Positions 16,086 through 23,509 of a DNA stretch of 23,509 nt are shown one piece after another (position 1 is the stretch's first letter; each line of letters starts with the position of its first letter). Below the pieces are notes generated by a model that had not been told where the DNA came from, ran no database searches, and saw only the letters and a program-made list of their open reading frames with translations. The DNA is from Cesiribacter sp. Its GTDB lineage: Bacteria > Bacteroidota > Bacteroidia > Cytophagales > Cyclobacteriaceae. The stretch covers positions 1 through 23,509 of the forward strand of contig JASLAE010000265.1 in NCBI GenBank assembly GCA_030147305.1, given 5' to 3'. Both the position numbers and the translations under genes were made by a program.

Positions 16086-16469
16086 TTAACCAATTAATTT
16101 ATCCACAAATGCCTTCAGGGTAGTTTTGAAAGCATGGTTTGTAGATTCTGCAAAGTTTGTTTTGTAGAATAAATAATAGATAAAGCTAAAAGAGAAAAAG
16201 CCCGCGGGAGCATCTTCTTTTTTCACTTCTGTAGTTTGTTTGGGAGCAGGCTTTGCTACCTCGTTTTGCTTGGGTACGGCAACAGCGGCAATCTTCTTTT
16301 TAGCCTGTTCATTCTGCTTTACAGCAAGTTCCTGCTGTGTACAGACCTCAGTTTTACCATTAGTACCTGTATTGTTGGCGCCTGCATAAGCAACACCCGT
16401 TGCAGTCAGGAATAGAGCACAGATAAAACTGCCAACCCATATATGCTTAAGGAGAGATGAAGCTTTCAT
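16086..16469 (-). CDS. Small exported protein, Ala/Lys/Pro-rich, unknown function
   Basis: The product is 127 residues. A signal peptide (hydrophobic core VGSFICALFLTATGVAYAGA) is followed by a low-complexity Lys/Gln/Ala/Pro segment (about residues 42-87, e.g. AKPAPKQTTEVKKEDAP). The C-terminal segment is aromatic-rich (FFSFSFIYYLFYKTNFAE) and could be a short membrane-associated helix. No known domain is visible. It is divergent from the CsaA-like gene, and the shared region carries the third box array of the window. The composition resembles small envelope proteins whose low-complexity segment acts as a tether; that is only an analogy. Confidence 0.75.
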   Translation of the reverse strand: MKASSLLKHIWVGSFICALFLTATGVAYAGANNTGTNGKTEVCTQQELAVKQNEQAKKKIAAVAVPKQNEVAKPAPKQTTEVKKEDAPAGFFSFSFIYYLFYKTNFAESTNHAFKTTLKAFVDKLIG

Positions 16470-16486
16470 ATTAGCGTTATTTTTGG

Positions 16487-16494
16487 TAAAGTTA
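16487..16494 (-). promoter_or_regulatory. Candidate -7 element for the small exported protein gene
   Basis: Minus-strand TAACTTTA matches TAnnTTTG except for the last base. It lies 22 nt from the first position of the adjacent box array, the same gap as at the two other divergent regions. Confidence 0.3.
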
Positions 16495-16516
16495 TTAAAA
16501 TTTATTGTTATGGCAA

Positions 16517-16552
16517 GTGGTATGGACCTAAGGCAATGTTAATTATTGTTAA
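16517..16552. promoter_or_regulatory. Third GTTAA box array, between the exported protein gene and csaA
   Basis: Two exact GTTAA pentamers start at 16538 and 16548 (10 bp apart). A weaker CCTAA starts at 16527 (11 bp before), and by position a very poor fourth box (GTGGT) at 16517. TAACTTAG (16580-16587), a candidate -7 element, follows after 27 nt. The geometry matches the arrays at 8366 and 12822, but only two boxes are good. Confidence 0.45.
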
Positions 16553-16614
16553 TATTGATTTACATCCTGCCTGATTACATAACTTAGATGCACGAGCCCC
16601 CCACTTGGTTGCAC

Positions 16615-16956
16615 ATGACAGAAAAAATTTCTTTAAAAGATTTTCAGCAGGTAGATTTGCGTATTGGCACAGTAGAAAAAGCCGAGCCTTTCCCCGAAGC
16701 GCGGAAACCTGCCATTAAGCTATGGATTGATTTGGGTGCTGAAATAGGTATCCGTCAATCGAGTGCTCAAATTACTGACCATTATACACCAGAGGCCTTA
16801 ATAGGAAAGCAGGTCTTATGTGTAGTTAATTTAACCCCAATTTCTATTGCAGGCTTTCGCTCCGAGGTATTGGTAACCGGTTTTTCCGACAGCCAGGGTG
16901 CTATTGTGCTGGCAGCCCCGGAAATGCAGGTTCCCAATGGTAGCAAGCTTCACTGA
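16615..16956 (+). CDS. csaA: CsaA-like tRNA-binding domain protein
   Basis: A small OB-fold protein of the CsaA family (113 residues from this start, close to the usual ~110). Signatures are DLRIGTVEKAE, FPEARKPAIKL, a basic-polar loop IRQSSAQIT, NLTPISIAGFRSEVLV and the closing VPNGSK. CsaA is a homodimer in the EMAP-II/tRNA-binding-domain group and has been linked to tRNA binding and to chaperone-like help for protein export. I chose the ATG at 16615 because it gives the family's usual N-terminus and lies downstream of the candidate -7 element at 16580-16587; an in-frame ATG at 16588 would add nine residues but would begin at or before the predicted transcript start. It is followed after 9 nt by the MurF/Alr gene, so they form an operon. 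Confidence 0.9.
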   Translation: MTEKISLKDFQQVDLRIGTVEKAEPFPEARKPAIKLWIDLGAEIGIRQSSAQITDHYTPEALIGKQVLCVVNLTPISIAGFRSEVLVTGFSDSQGAIVLAAPEMQVPNGSKLH

Positions 16957-16965
16957 TCTTTTCAT

Positions 16966-19452
16966 ATGATTCTATTCTCTCAATTACCTGATATTTGCCA
17001 GGGAAAAATGCTGCAGCTGGCAGCAGATGCTTCCCTTAGCTACCTGCTTATCGACAGTCGTAAGTTAGTGGTAAGCCCCGGTGCTGTATTTTTTGCCCTG
17101 CGCGGACAGCAACATGATGGCCACCAATACTTGCAGGAAGCCTATAAGGGCGGGATTCGATGTTTTGTAGTGGAAGAGATACCGGATAATAAAGCTTCTG
17201 GAAATGATATGCCGGAGGCCAATATATATCAGGCAGAAAACAGCTTGCTGGCCTTACAGCAACTGGCTGGCTGGCACCGCCGGCAATATCAGCTGCCTGT
17301 TATAGCCATCACCGGTTCCAATGGCAAAACAATTGTGAAAGAGTGGCTCAGCACCCTGTTGGCTGCACAGGAAGAGGTAGTGCGCAGCCCTAAAAGCTAT
17401 AATTCGCAAACAGGCGTGCCACTTTCGGTGTGGCAAATTAACGAGAACCATACCATCGGTGTATTTGAAGCAGGCATTTCCCAGCGGGGCGAAATGCAGC
17501 AGCTGCAGCAGGTTCTACAACCTACTTATGGTATTTTCACCAACATAGGCCCGGCACATGACCGTGGCTTCAGTACCCGGGAAGAAAAAGTCTGGGAAAA
17601 AGCCCAGCTCTTTGCCACAACCGATACGATTGTCTACTGTCGTGACCATGCGCTCATCCATGAATGCCTGCAGGAGCTATACCCGGATAAGCAGCTGGTA
17701 GGCTGGAGCCAGGCTCAGGCCGAAGGGTCCTGGTGGGTAGAGGTTATCCACAGGCAAAAAGACACCCTGTTGCACCTGCATGTAGAAGAGCAACAGCACA
17801 GTTATCGAATTCCCTTCCGCGATAGCGCCTCTATAGAAAACTGTCTGCACTGCCTATTCTTTCTGCAAGGCAAAGGGTATGCTTACGCACAGCTACAGCA
17901 GCAGCTAAGCCAGCTGGCTCTACCTGCCATGCGGCTGGAATTAAAACAGGGTGTCAACGGCAGCTACATTATCAATGATGCTTATAACAATGACCTGGCT
18001 GGTCTGCAGGTAGCCCTGGAGTTTATGCAGCAGCAAAGGCATCAGCGAAAAAAAACACTCATCCTCTCCGATCTGCTGCAGACGGGGCTTCCGGCGCAAA
18101 CGCTTTATCGCAAGGTTTCTGAGCTGCTGCAGGTAAACGGAATAGATCGCCTTATAGGCGTTGGGGAGCAAATTTCTGCTGCTGCCCCACTATTTGCAGC
18201 CATTGGACAAACAGAATATTATCAAAGCACCGAGGAGTTGCTGCAGAGCCAGCCAGAGCGTCATGTAGGCCGGGAATTAATTTTATTAAAAGGTGCCCGC
18301 CCCTATGGCTTTGAGCGCCTGGTGAGCCGGCTACAGCATAAGGTACATGGTACCGTACTGGAAATTGACCTGGAAGCCCTGGCCCATAATCTTAACTTTT
18401 ACCGCAGCCGCCTGAAACCCGGTACCAAAACCATGGTAATGGTAAAGGCCTTTGCTTACGGCAGCGGCAGTCAGGAAGTGGCGCACCTGTTGGAATTTCA
18501 GAAAGTAGATTACCTGGCGGTCGCTTATCCAGATGAGGGCATCAGCCTCCGCCAGGCTGGCATTAACCTGCCCATCATGATCATGAATGCCGCGCCGGAT
18601 ACCTTCCCCAAACTGCTGGAGTATAACCTGGAACCTGAGTTGTATAGCCTTTCGCAGTTACGCGAATTTATCAGCTATCTGAAAACGCATCGAAAGCAGG
18701 CGGGGGCGCACCTGAAGATGGACACCGGTATGCACCGGCTGGGCTTTAGCCAAAGTGACGTACCAGAGGTACTGGAATTATTACAAGCCAGCCAGCGGCC
18801 TACCCAGCGCCTGGAGATCCGCAGTGTTTTTAGTCACCTGGCAGGTGCCGACAGCGCCGACTTTAATGATTTCTCTCACCAACAAGCCCAGCGCCTAACG
18901 AGCTATTATGATCAGATAACCACTGCCCTTGGCTATAAGCCTATGCGGCACCTGCTTAATTCTGCAGGCATTTTGCGTTTTCCTGAATACCAGCTGGATA
19001 TGGTACGGCTTGGCATTGGCCTGTATGGCGCAGAAGTGAATGGGATGGAGCAGCGGGCTTTGCAACCCATCAGTACCCTAAAAACCACCGTATCTCAGGT
19101 AAAGCAGGTACCCAGCGGAGAAACTATTGGTTACAGCCGTAGTGGTATAGCCCACCGCGACACCCAGCTGGCAACTATTGCCATTGGCTATGCCGATGGG
19201 TTTGACCGTCGTTTCAGCAATGGTGTTGGCAAGGTATTGATTGGTGGCCGTCTGGCACCGGTTGTAGGGCGCGTGTGCATGGACATGACCATGGTAGATG
19301 TTACCGGACTGGAGGTGCAGGAAGGTGATGAAGCCATTGTGTTCGGGCCGGAAAGGCCTATTACTCAGCTGGCTACAGATATTGGCACCATCCCTTACGA
19401 GATTTTAACCAATGTTAGTGAGCGGGTGAAGCGCGTATTCTACTCCAGCTAA
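16966..19452 (+). CDS. Bifunctional UDP-MurNAc-tripeptide:D-Ala-D-Ala ligase / alanine racemase (MurF-Alr fusion)
   Basis: This 828-residue fusion makes D-alanine and adds D-Ala-D-Ala to the peptidoglycan precursor. The MurF half (about 1-455) has the Mur N-terminal domain (LLIDSRKLVVSPGAVFFAL), a Walker A loop ITGSNGKTIVKEWL with Lys121, and INDAYNNDLAGLQ in the C-terminal domain. The Alr half (about 458-828) starts at VLEIDLEALAHNL. It has the PLP lysine Lys494 in MVMVKAFAYGSG, the catalytic tyrosine Tyr723 in TIGYSRSG, and GRVCMDMTMVDVT near the end. The fusion is a well-known Bacteroidota arrangement, so it is a taxonomic marker and not a novelty. All key residues appear present in both halves. 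It follows csaA by 9 nt and shares its promoter, which may place cell-wall precursor synthesis under the box array at 16517. Confidence 0.96.
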   Translation: MILFSQLPDICQGKMLQLAADASLSYLLIDSRKLVVSPGAVFFALRGQQHDGHQYLQEAYKGGIRCFVVEEIPDNKASGNDMPEANIYQAENSLLALQQLAGWHRRQYQLPVIAITGSNGKTIVKEWLSTLLAAQEEVVRSPKSYNSQTGVPLSVWQINENHTIGVFEAGISQRGEMQQLQQVLQPTYGIFTNIGPAHDRGFSTREEKVWEKAQLFATTDTIVYCRDHALIHECLQELYPDKQLVGWSQAQAEGSWWVEVIHRQKDTLLHLHVEEQQHSYRIPFRDSASIENCLHCLFFLQGKGYAYAQLQQQLSQLALPAMRLELKQGVNGSYIINDAYNNDLAGLQVALEFMQQQRHQRKKTLILSDLLQTGLPAQTLYRKVSELLQVNGIDRLIGVGEQISAAAPLFAAIGQTEYYQSTEELLQSQPERHVGRELILLKGARPYGFERLVSRLQHKVHGTVLEIDLEALAHNLNFYRSRLKPGTKTMVMVKAFAYGSGSQEVAHLLEFQKVDYLAVAYPDEGISLRQAGINLPIMIMNAAPDTFPKLLEYNLEPELYSLSQLREFISYLKTHRKQAGAHLKMDTGMHRLGFSQSDVPEVLELLQASQRPTQRLEIRSVFSHLAGADSADFNDFSHQQAQRLTSYYDQITTALGYKPMRHLLNSAGILRFPEYQLDMVRLGIGLYGAEVNGMEQRALQPISTLKTTVSQVKQVPSGETIGYSRSGIAHRDTQLATIAIGYADGFDRRFSNGVGKVLIGGRLAPVVGRVCMDMTMVDVTGLEVQEGDEAIVFGPERPITQLATDIGTIPYEILTNVSERVKRVFYSS

Positions 19453-19534
19453 TGTAAGATTTTGAGCGTGGCTGGTGGCTAACTTAAACGCCAGCTATTA
19501 TCAGGTATCATTATGCTCCTATTCAAAAATCAGC

Positions 19535-19738
19535 TCATCCTCCACAGCCCAGGTTTTTCTTAAGGTTTCTGTGACTGAGGCCGCCAAAGGGGTTTTCATC
19601 CTCTTCGTCATCATTCACAGGCCTGGTCTCAGGGACTGCCTTTTGTGGCTGCGCCGGCTTTTTTTGTTCTTCCGGCTTTACCTGCTGTGCATCAGCAGTC
19701 TTATCTGCAACTTTATTTTGAGTATCTGGTGTTTTCAT
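19535..19738 (-). CDS. Small hydrophilic protein with a C-terminal LGCGG motif, unknown function
   Basis: The product is 67 residues. It is rich in Lys, Gln, Pro and Glu (e.g. QQVKPEEQKKPAQPQ), followed by an acidic patch (NDDEEDE) and a distinct tail NPFGGLSHRNLKKNLGCGG. There is no signal peptide and no membrane segment. The composition is typical of a disordered coding sequence, while the overlapping plus-strand frame (19475-19822) reads as Ser/Leu/Cys/Phe-rich and looks like a shadow. The gene converges on the MurF/Alr gene and is divergent from feoA. I recognise no family; the single Cys in a Gly-rich C-terminus could be a modification or metal site. Confidence 0.5.
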   Translation of the reverse strand: MKTPDTQNKVADKTADAQQVKPEEQKKPAQPQKAVPETRPVNDDEEDENPFGGLSHRNLKKNLGCGG

Positions 19739-19853
19739 AGCCTTCTTTTATTTCATGCTTCTTCATTATACGCATGTAAGATTTTGTGTGTTTTCGTTTT
19801 TTCCTACAGAACTAGGCCTTAAGTGCTTGTGTTGCAGATTTATTAGCAGCCAG

Positions 19854-19884
19854 TTGGAATATTGCATTCATTGGTTGAACTTTG
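19854..19884 (+). promoter_or_regulatory. Candidate Bacteroidota-type promoter for feoAB
   Basis: TTG at 19854-19856 and GAACTTTG at 19877-19884 are separated by 20 nt, the usual -33/-7 distance. The second element differs from TAnnTTTG at the first base only. It places transcription start near 19890, after the upstream TTG start at 19862 and before the ATG at 19904. Confidence 0.45.
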
Positions 19885-19903
19885 CAACGCTTTTTTAAAG
19901 AGC

Positions 19904-20134
19904 ATGAATTTAGTGAGTAAACAGCGAAACGTAGCAGATCTGAAAAAAGGGGAGAAAGGCATCATTGCCAACCTGCGCCCAAACAGCCTCTACTTAAAGC
20001 TGCTTGAAATGGGCTGCTTGCCCGGTACTGAAGTAAGCCTGAAACTGCTAGGCGATCCGCTTTGTATCACCGTGGGAGGCCACGATCTGTCATTGCGGAT
20101 GCACGAGGCGCAAAGCCTCGCGCTGGAAGAATAG
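19904..20134 (+). CDS. feoA: Ferrous iron transport protein A (FeoA)
   Basis: A 76-residue SH3-like cytosolic protein that works with FeoB in ferrous iron uptake. FeoA features are VADLKKGEKGIIANL, LLEMGCLPGTEVSL and an ITVGGHDLSLRMHEA end, matching the usual ~75-residue length. I chose the ATG at 19904 over a TTG at 19862: the upstream 14 residues are not family-like and would lie before the predicted transcription start. The gene is 10 nt upstream of feoB and forms an operon with it. In many Bacteroidota the two are fused; here they are separate. I see no Fur-like palindrome in the upstream 160 nt. Confidence 0.92.
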   Translation: MNLVSKQRNVADLKKGEKGIIANLRPNSLYLKLLEMGCLPGTEVSLKLLGDPLCITVGGHDLSLRMHEAQSLALEE

Positions 20135-20144
20135 GTAGTTATAT

Positions 20145-22256
20145 ATGCCGCTAAAGTCCAATCCAAAAATAGCCTTAATTGGCAACCCAAATTCCGGAAA
20201 ATCCAGTCTTTTTAATCAACTGACTGGCCTTAACCAAAAAGTAGGAAACTTCCCTGGGGTCACGATCGACAAACGGACCGGCCAGTGCCGGCTCGATGCA
20301 TATATGACTGCCCAGATCATTGACCTGCCGGGCACCTATAGTCTTTATGCCCGTTGCGCCGAAGAAAAAACAGCCCTTGAGGTACTGAATAATCCTAAGA
20401 GCCCATACTTTCCGGACCTGCTGATCTTTATTGCAGATGCTTCTAACCTGAAGCGCAACCTGCTGCTGTTCTCACAGGTGAAAGACCTGGGAATTCCGGT
20501 AGTGCTTGCCCTTAATATGCTGGATGTTGCCCGCCAGGCGGGTATAAGTGTAAATGCAGAACGGCTTCAGGAGCTTCTGGGCGTACAGGTTGTCACCATT
20601 AATGCCCGTGCCGGCGAAGGGCTGGACAAGCTCAAATACCTCATGACGAACCCGGTGCGCCGGGATGCTGAATCTTTTTACGATGTTTATCCGCTGGCAC
20701 CTAAGGCCCTCCAGGAGGTAAAGGAGCATTTCAATATTCAGAATAATTACAGTGCCTGGCAGCTCTTGCAACAGGGCAGCACCAGCAATCACCTGAGTGA
20801 AAGTGAGCAGAGCTGGCTGGAAGGCGTCTATAAAAAGTATCATTTCCGGGCAGAAGAGCTGCAGGCTCGTGAAACCATAGGCCGCTACCAGCAGATCCAC
20901 AGTATTCTGGCCAGGTCCAGCCGGCAGTTGCGCACCAACAAGGCAACCCAGCTACTTAACAAATTCGATGCAGTGCTTACCCACCCAGGCTGGGGGCATC
21001 TGACTTTTGTGGGCCTGCTCTTCCTTATGTTTCAGCTGGTTTTCTGGATTGGCAATGCCCCTCTGGGCCTTTTAGATACTGCCTGGAGCGCTTTGAACGC
21101 AAGCCTGGCTGCTGCTTTACCGAATAGCTGGTTCAGCAGCCTGCTCACAACCGGTATACTGCCTGCCCTTGGTGGTGTGCTCCTCTTCCTGCCCCACCTG
21201 CTGGTATTCTTTACCCTGATGGCCTTGCTGGAAGAAAGCGGCTATATGTCGCGGGTAATGCTGTTGATGGATAAGCTGATGCGCCGCTTTGGCCTGAATG
21301 GCCGCAGTGCCATTCCGCTGCTCTCCACAGCGGCCTGCGGCGTACCTGCCTTACTGGCAAACGGCGCCTGTGGCTCCTGGCGCGAGCGGGCCAAACATAT
21401 TTTTGTAGCGCCACTGGTTAACTGCTCTCCCCGCCTGCCGGTATACATCCTGCTCATTGGTTTGCTGGTGCCCGCCACCCGCGTTTTAGGATTCCTGAAC
21501 ATACAGGGTCTTGTATTGCTGGCCATGTACGGTTTTAGTTTCTTTGCTGCCATACTATCGTCCTGGGCGCTTAAGCTGCTGGTAAAGGTAAAGGCAGAAG
21601 AGACTTTTGTAATGGAACTTCCTTATTTCACCCGCCCCTACTGGCGCGATATCTGGCATATTGTGCGGGTAAATCTTTCTGAGATTGGCTTGCGTACCCT
21701 GCGGGTTGTGGTACCGGTATCGGCTTGCATCTGGCTGCTCCTGCATGTGCAGACCAATCAGGCTGTACAGCACCACGCTGCACCTGCCGAGGTTATACAA
21801 TCCCAGCTTTTTAGCCCCGTTAACCTTAAAATAAAGGCAGAAACCAGTCCTGACAATAGCCTGGCTGGTCAGATTGGCCGGTTCATCGCCCCAACGGTTG
21901 CCCCTCTGGGCTTCGACTGGCAGGTAGGCCTGGCAGTCATCAGTTCTTTTGCCGCAAGAGAAGCTTTTGTTGGCAGCCTGGCCACCCTCTCCAGCCAGGA
22001 GCAACCAGCAAAACAGAGCCTGCTGGGCAGCATCCGCCAGATACACAACCAGCAGGATAGTGGAGGAAAAACTCCCCTGGTACCACCCATGTTGCTCTCG
22101 CTACTGGTATTTTATGCATTTGCCATGCAGTACTTTCACCTGGCAGGTACTGTTCTCAAACAATCGACCTTTTGGTGGGCACCCCTCCTGCAGCTGGTTT
22201 ACATGACCTTAATGGCTTATGCCTCGGCTTTTGTGGTGCACCAGCTCTTTAGTTAA
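20145..22256 (+). CDS. feoB: Ferrous iron transporter FeoB (GTPase-linked permease)
   Basis: The product is 703 residues, full length for FeoB. The N-terminal G domain has G1 GNPNSGKSS (13-21), a G2 region NFPGVTIDKRTG, G3 DLPGTYSL and G4 NMLD. A helical GDI-like spacer extends to about 285, then come the membrane domain with the first Gate motif (GRSAIPLLSTAACGVPALL and VNCSPRLPVY) and a second Gate region near the C-terminus (FAAREAFVGSL, then FYAFAMQYFHLAG). It moves Fe2+ into the cytoplasm across the inner membrane. In the second Gate, where FeoB proteins I know read AMQC, residue 663 is Tyr. The remainder of the gate and G-motif residues look normal, so the protein is probably functional. 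The next gene is convergent, with only 77 nt between. Confidence 0.96.
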   Translation: MPLKSNPKIALIGNPNSGKSSLFNQLTGLNQKVGNFPGVTIDKRTGQCRLDAYMTAQIIDLPGTYSLYARCAEEKTALEVLNNPKSPYFPDLLIFIADASNLKRNLLLFSQVKDLGIPVVLALNMLDVARQAGISVNAERLQELLGVQVVTINARAGEGLDKLKYLMTNPVRRDAESFYDVYPLAPKALQEVKEHFNIQNNYSAWQLLQQGSTSNHLSESEQSWLEGVYKKYHFRAEELQARETIGRYQQIHSILARSSRQLRTNKATQLLNKFDAVLTHPGWGHLTFVGLLFLMFQLVFWIGNAPLGLLDTAWSALNASLAAALPNSWFSSLLTTGILPALGGVLLFLPHLLVFFTLMALLEESGYMSRVMLLMDKLMRRFGLNGRSAIPLLSTAACGVPALLANGACGSWRERAKHIFVAPLVNCSPRLPVYILLIGLLVPATRVLGFLNIQGLVLLAMYGFSFFAAILSSWALKLLVKVKAEETFVMELPYFTRPYWRDIWHIVRVNLSEIGLRTLRVVVPVSACIWLLLHVQTNQAVQHHAAPAEVIQSQLFSPVNLKIKAETSPDNSLAGQIGRFIAPTVAPLGFDWQVGLAVISSFAAREAFVGSLATLSSQEQPAKQSLLGSIRQIHNQQDSGGKTPLVPPMLLSLLVFYAFAMQYFHLAGTVLKQSTFWWAPLLQLVYMTLMAYASAFVVHQLFS

Positions 22257-22333
22257 TTAACAGTCAACCGCCCTTAGACTAGCTTTGCTGTTGCGAGCTG
22301 CTGTCATTTAAAGCAAGGGGTACCACAAAGGGA

Positions 22334-23509
22334 TCAGGCCGGCCAAAAGTATAAAATGATGGGCACACCCAGCAGTATCATGCCTATGGTAATGGGCAGG
22401 CCCATTTTCCAATAATCACTGAATCTGTACCCGCCGGGACCCATAACCAGCGTATTGGACTGGTGGCCAATGGGTGTAAGAAATGCACAGGAGGCTCCTA
22501 CGGCAATGGCCATTAGAAAAGGATCCGGAGCAACATCCAGACCATCTGCAATGTTAATACCGATGGGGGCCATCAGCACCACGGTGGCCGCATTGTTGAT
22601 GACATTTGACAAAGCTACGGTTATGACCATGACCAGACCCAGGATTAACCAGGTGGGATGATGATTTCCGAGGCCAAGAATTTGGTGGGTGATCAGGTCG
22701 GCACTCCCGCTGGTTTCAAAGGCTTCGCCTACAGGAATCATGGCTGCCAGCAGCACAATCACAGGCCAGTCTATACTGGTATACATGTCTTTGAGCGGGA
22801 GTATCCCAGAGATGACCAGGAGTACAGCCGCCATGGTGAAAGCAATCTCTACCGGCAACAGCCCCAGCACCACCAGTGCAATGGCCATAACAAAAATGCT
22901 TAGGGCAAACAATATCTTACGGGGCTTGCCTATGTTCAATCCTCTTTCTGCCAGGGGCAGGCACTGCATGCTGGTAATTGTTTCCTTCAGATTAATGAGT
23001 TTGCCCTGCAGCAATAAAACATCTCCAGCCTGGAACCTGGTCTTGCCAATGCGTTGCCATATTTGCTTTTCCCGTCTGGCAATGGCCAGGAGGTTAGTAC
23101 GATAACGGGCACGCATGTTTACACTGGAAGCTGTTTGCCCGATCAGGGGCGAATCGGCCATTACCACAGCTTCCATGGTGTGTATATCCTTAAATCCTTT
23201 TGCCTTGCTTCTGATAACATCGTCTCCCCGGATGGTAGCACCGGTACTGTCCATAAATGTTTTAAGGCCGTCCGTATCGGCTTCCAGGATCAAAATATCT
23301 CCTGTAACAAGTTCTTCCAGTGGTGAGGGTGCATGCATGTGTATGCCATCCCGCACCAGCCCCAATGCCTGAACATCTGTTTTGGCCAGGCTATTTAAAT
23401 TCCCAATTGGGGTGCCATTGAGTTTAGATGTTTCACCAACAAATACTTCTGTGATATAACTTTCTATCTGAAAAAGACTTTGGGCAGCATCCTGGGTTTT
23501 TCTTTTGGG
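22334..23509 (-). CDS. SLC13/DASS-type permease with two TrkA-C (RCK_C) domains; N-terminus lies beyond the right edge
   Basis: A minus-strand frame is open from the TGA at 22334-22336 through the right edge, about 390 codons visible. In protein order it holds a first TrkA-C-like domain (YITEVFVGETSKLNGTPIG, with LEELVTGDILILEAD), a second one (MEAVVMADSPLIGQTASSV, with FQAGDVLLLQG), then hydrophobic helices of an anion/citrate-type transporter half. The transport-region signatures are SNVINNAATVVLMAPIGI and LTPIGHQSNTLVMGPGGY. This TM / TrkA-C x2 / TM layout is typical of SLC13-like permeases in bacteria that carry dicarboxylates, sulfate or related anions. The substrate cannot be told from this part. 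A TTG at 23365 is not the true start, because coding clearly continues upstream of it. Confidence 0.9.
   Translation of the reverse strand, partial: PKRKTQDAAQSLFQIESYITEVFVGETSKLNGTPIGNLNSLAKTDVQALGLVRDGIHMHAPSPLEELVTGDILILEADTDGLKTFMDSTGATIRGDDVIRSKAKGFKDIHTMEAVVMADSPLIGQTASSVNMRARYRTNLLAIARREKQIWQRIGKTRFQAGDVLLLQGKLINLKETITSMQCLPLAERGLNIGKPRKILFALSIFVMAIALVVLGLLPVEIAFTMAAVLLVISGILPLKDMYTSIDWPVIVLLAAMIPVGEAFETSGSADLITHQILGLGNHHPTWLILGLVMVITVALSNVINNAATVVLMAPIGINIADGLDVAPDPFLMAIAVGASCAFLTPIGHQSNTLVMGPGGYRFSDYWKMGLPITIGMILLGVPIILYFWPA

Noticed and set aside
16966..19452. MurF-Alr fusion as a novel enzyme
   Set aside because: The fusion is a long-known feature of Bacteroidota.
19475..19822. 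115-codon plus-strand open frame between the MurF/Alr gene and feoA
   Set aside because: Its Ser/Leu/Phe/Cys-rich composition with no domain or signal pattern fits the antisense of the Lys/Pro/Glu-rich minus-strand gene at 19535-19738.

Overview
The window looks like chromosomal DNA of a member of the Bacteroidota, most likely Cytophagales. This is inferred from four things seen here: a MurF-Alr fusion enzyme, a protein with a type IX secretion (T9SS) sorting domain, promoters resembling the Bacteroidota TTG / TAnnTTTG type, and starts that mostly lack a Shine-Dalgarno sequence. I see no rRNA, tRNA, CRISPR array, insertion sequence or phage gene. All intergenic gaps are under 300 bases.

Layout. 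A membrane-anchored PAS sensor protein runs off the left edge (minus strand) and is divergent from the chaperone gene htpG, which ends at a clear terminator. A secreted MORN-like protein follows. Next come two tandem paralogous PAS-repeat proteins that end in a histidine-kinase dimerisation helix but have no ATPase domain; the second has also lost the phospho-accepting histidine. A 53-residue two-helix membrane protein and a DUF1573 exported protein converge on a shared hairpin.

The centre (about 8.3-15.2 kb) holds two paralogous histidine kinase / OmpR-type regulator operons on the plus strand. Between them, on the minus strand, lie lysA and a T9SS-sorted exported protein. A HisA-like TIM barrel gene, an exported Ala/Lys-rich protein (minus), a CsaA-MurF/Alr operon, a small hydrophilic protein (minus), feoA-feoB and an SLC13-type permease cut by the right edge complete the window.

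Main observation. The three divergent intergenic regions at about 8.34-8.44, 12.79-12.89 and 16.49-16.59 kb share one architecture. Each has four half-sites related to GTTAA spaced 10-11 bp apart. A -7-like element for the rightward gene lies 27-28 nt to one side, and a -7-like element for the leftward gene lies 22 nt to the other. Two of the three drive the two kinase/regulator operons and the third drives csaA-murF/alr. In all three cases the leftward gene encodes an exported protein. The recognition helices of the two regulators are very similar. The simplest reading is a local, cross-wired envelope-sensing regulon; the weak boxes at the third site make its membership the least certain part.
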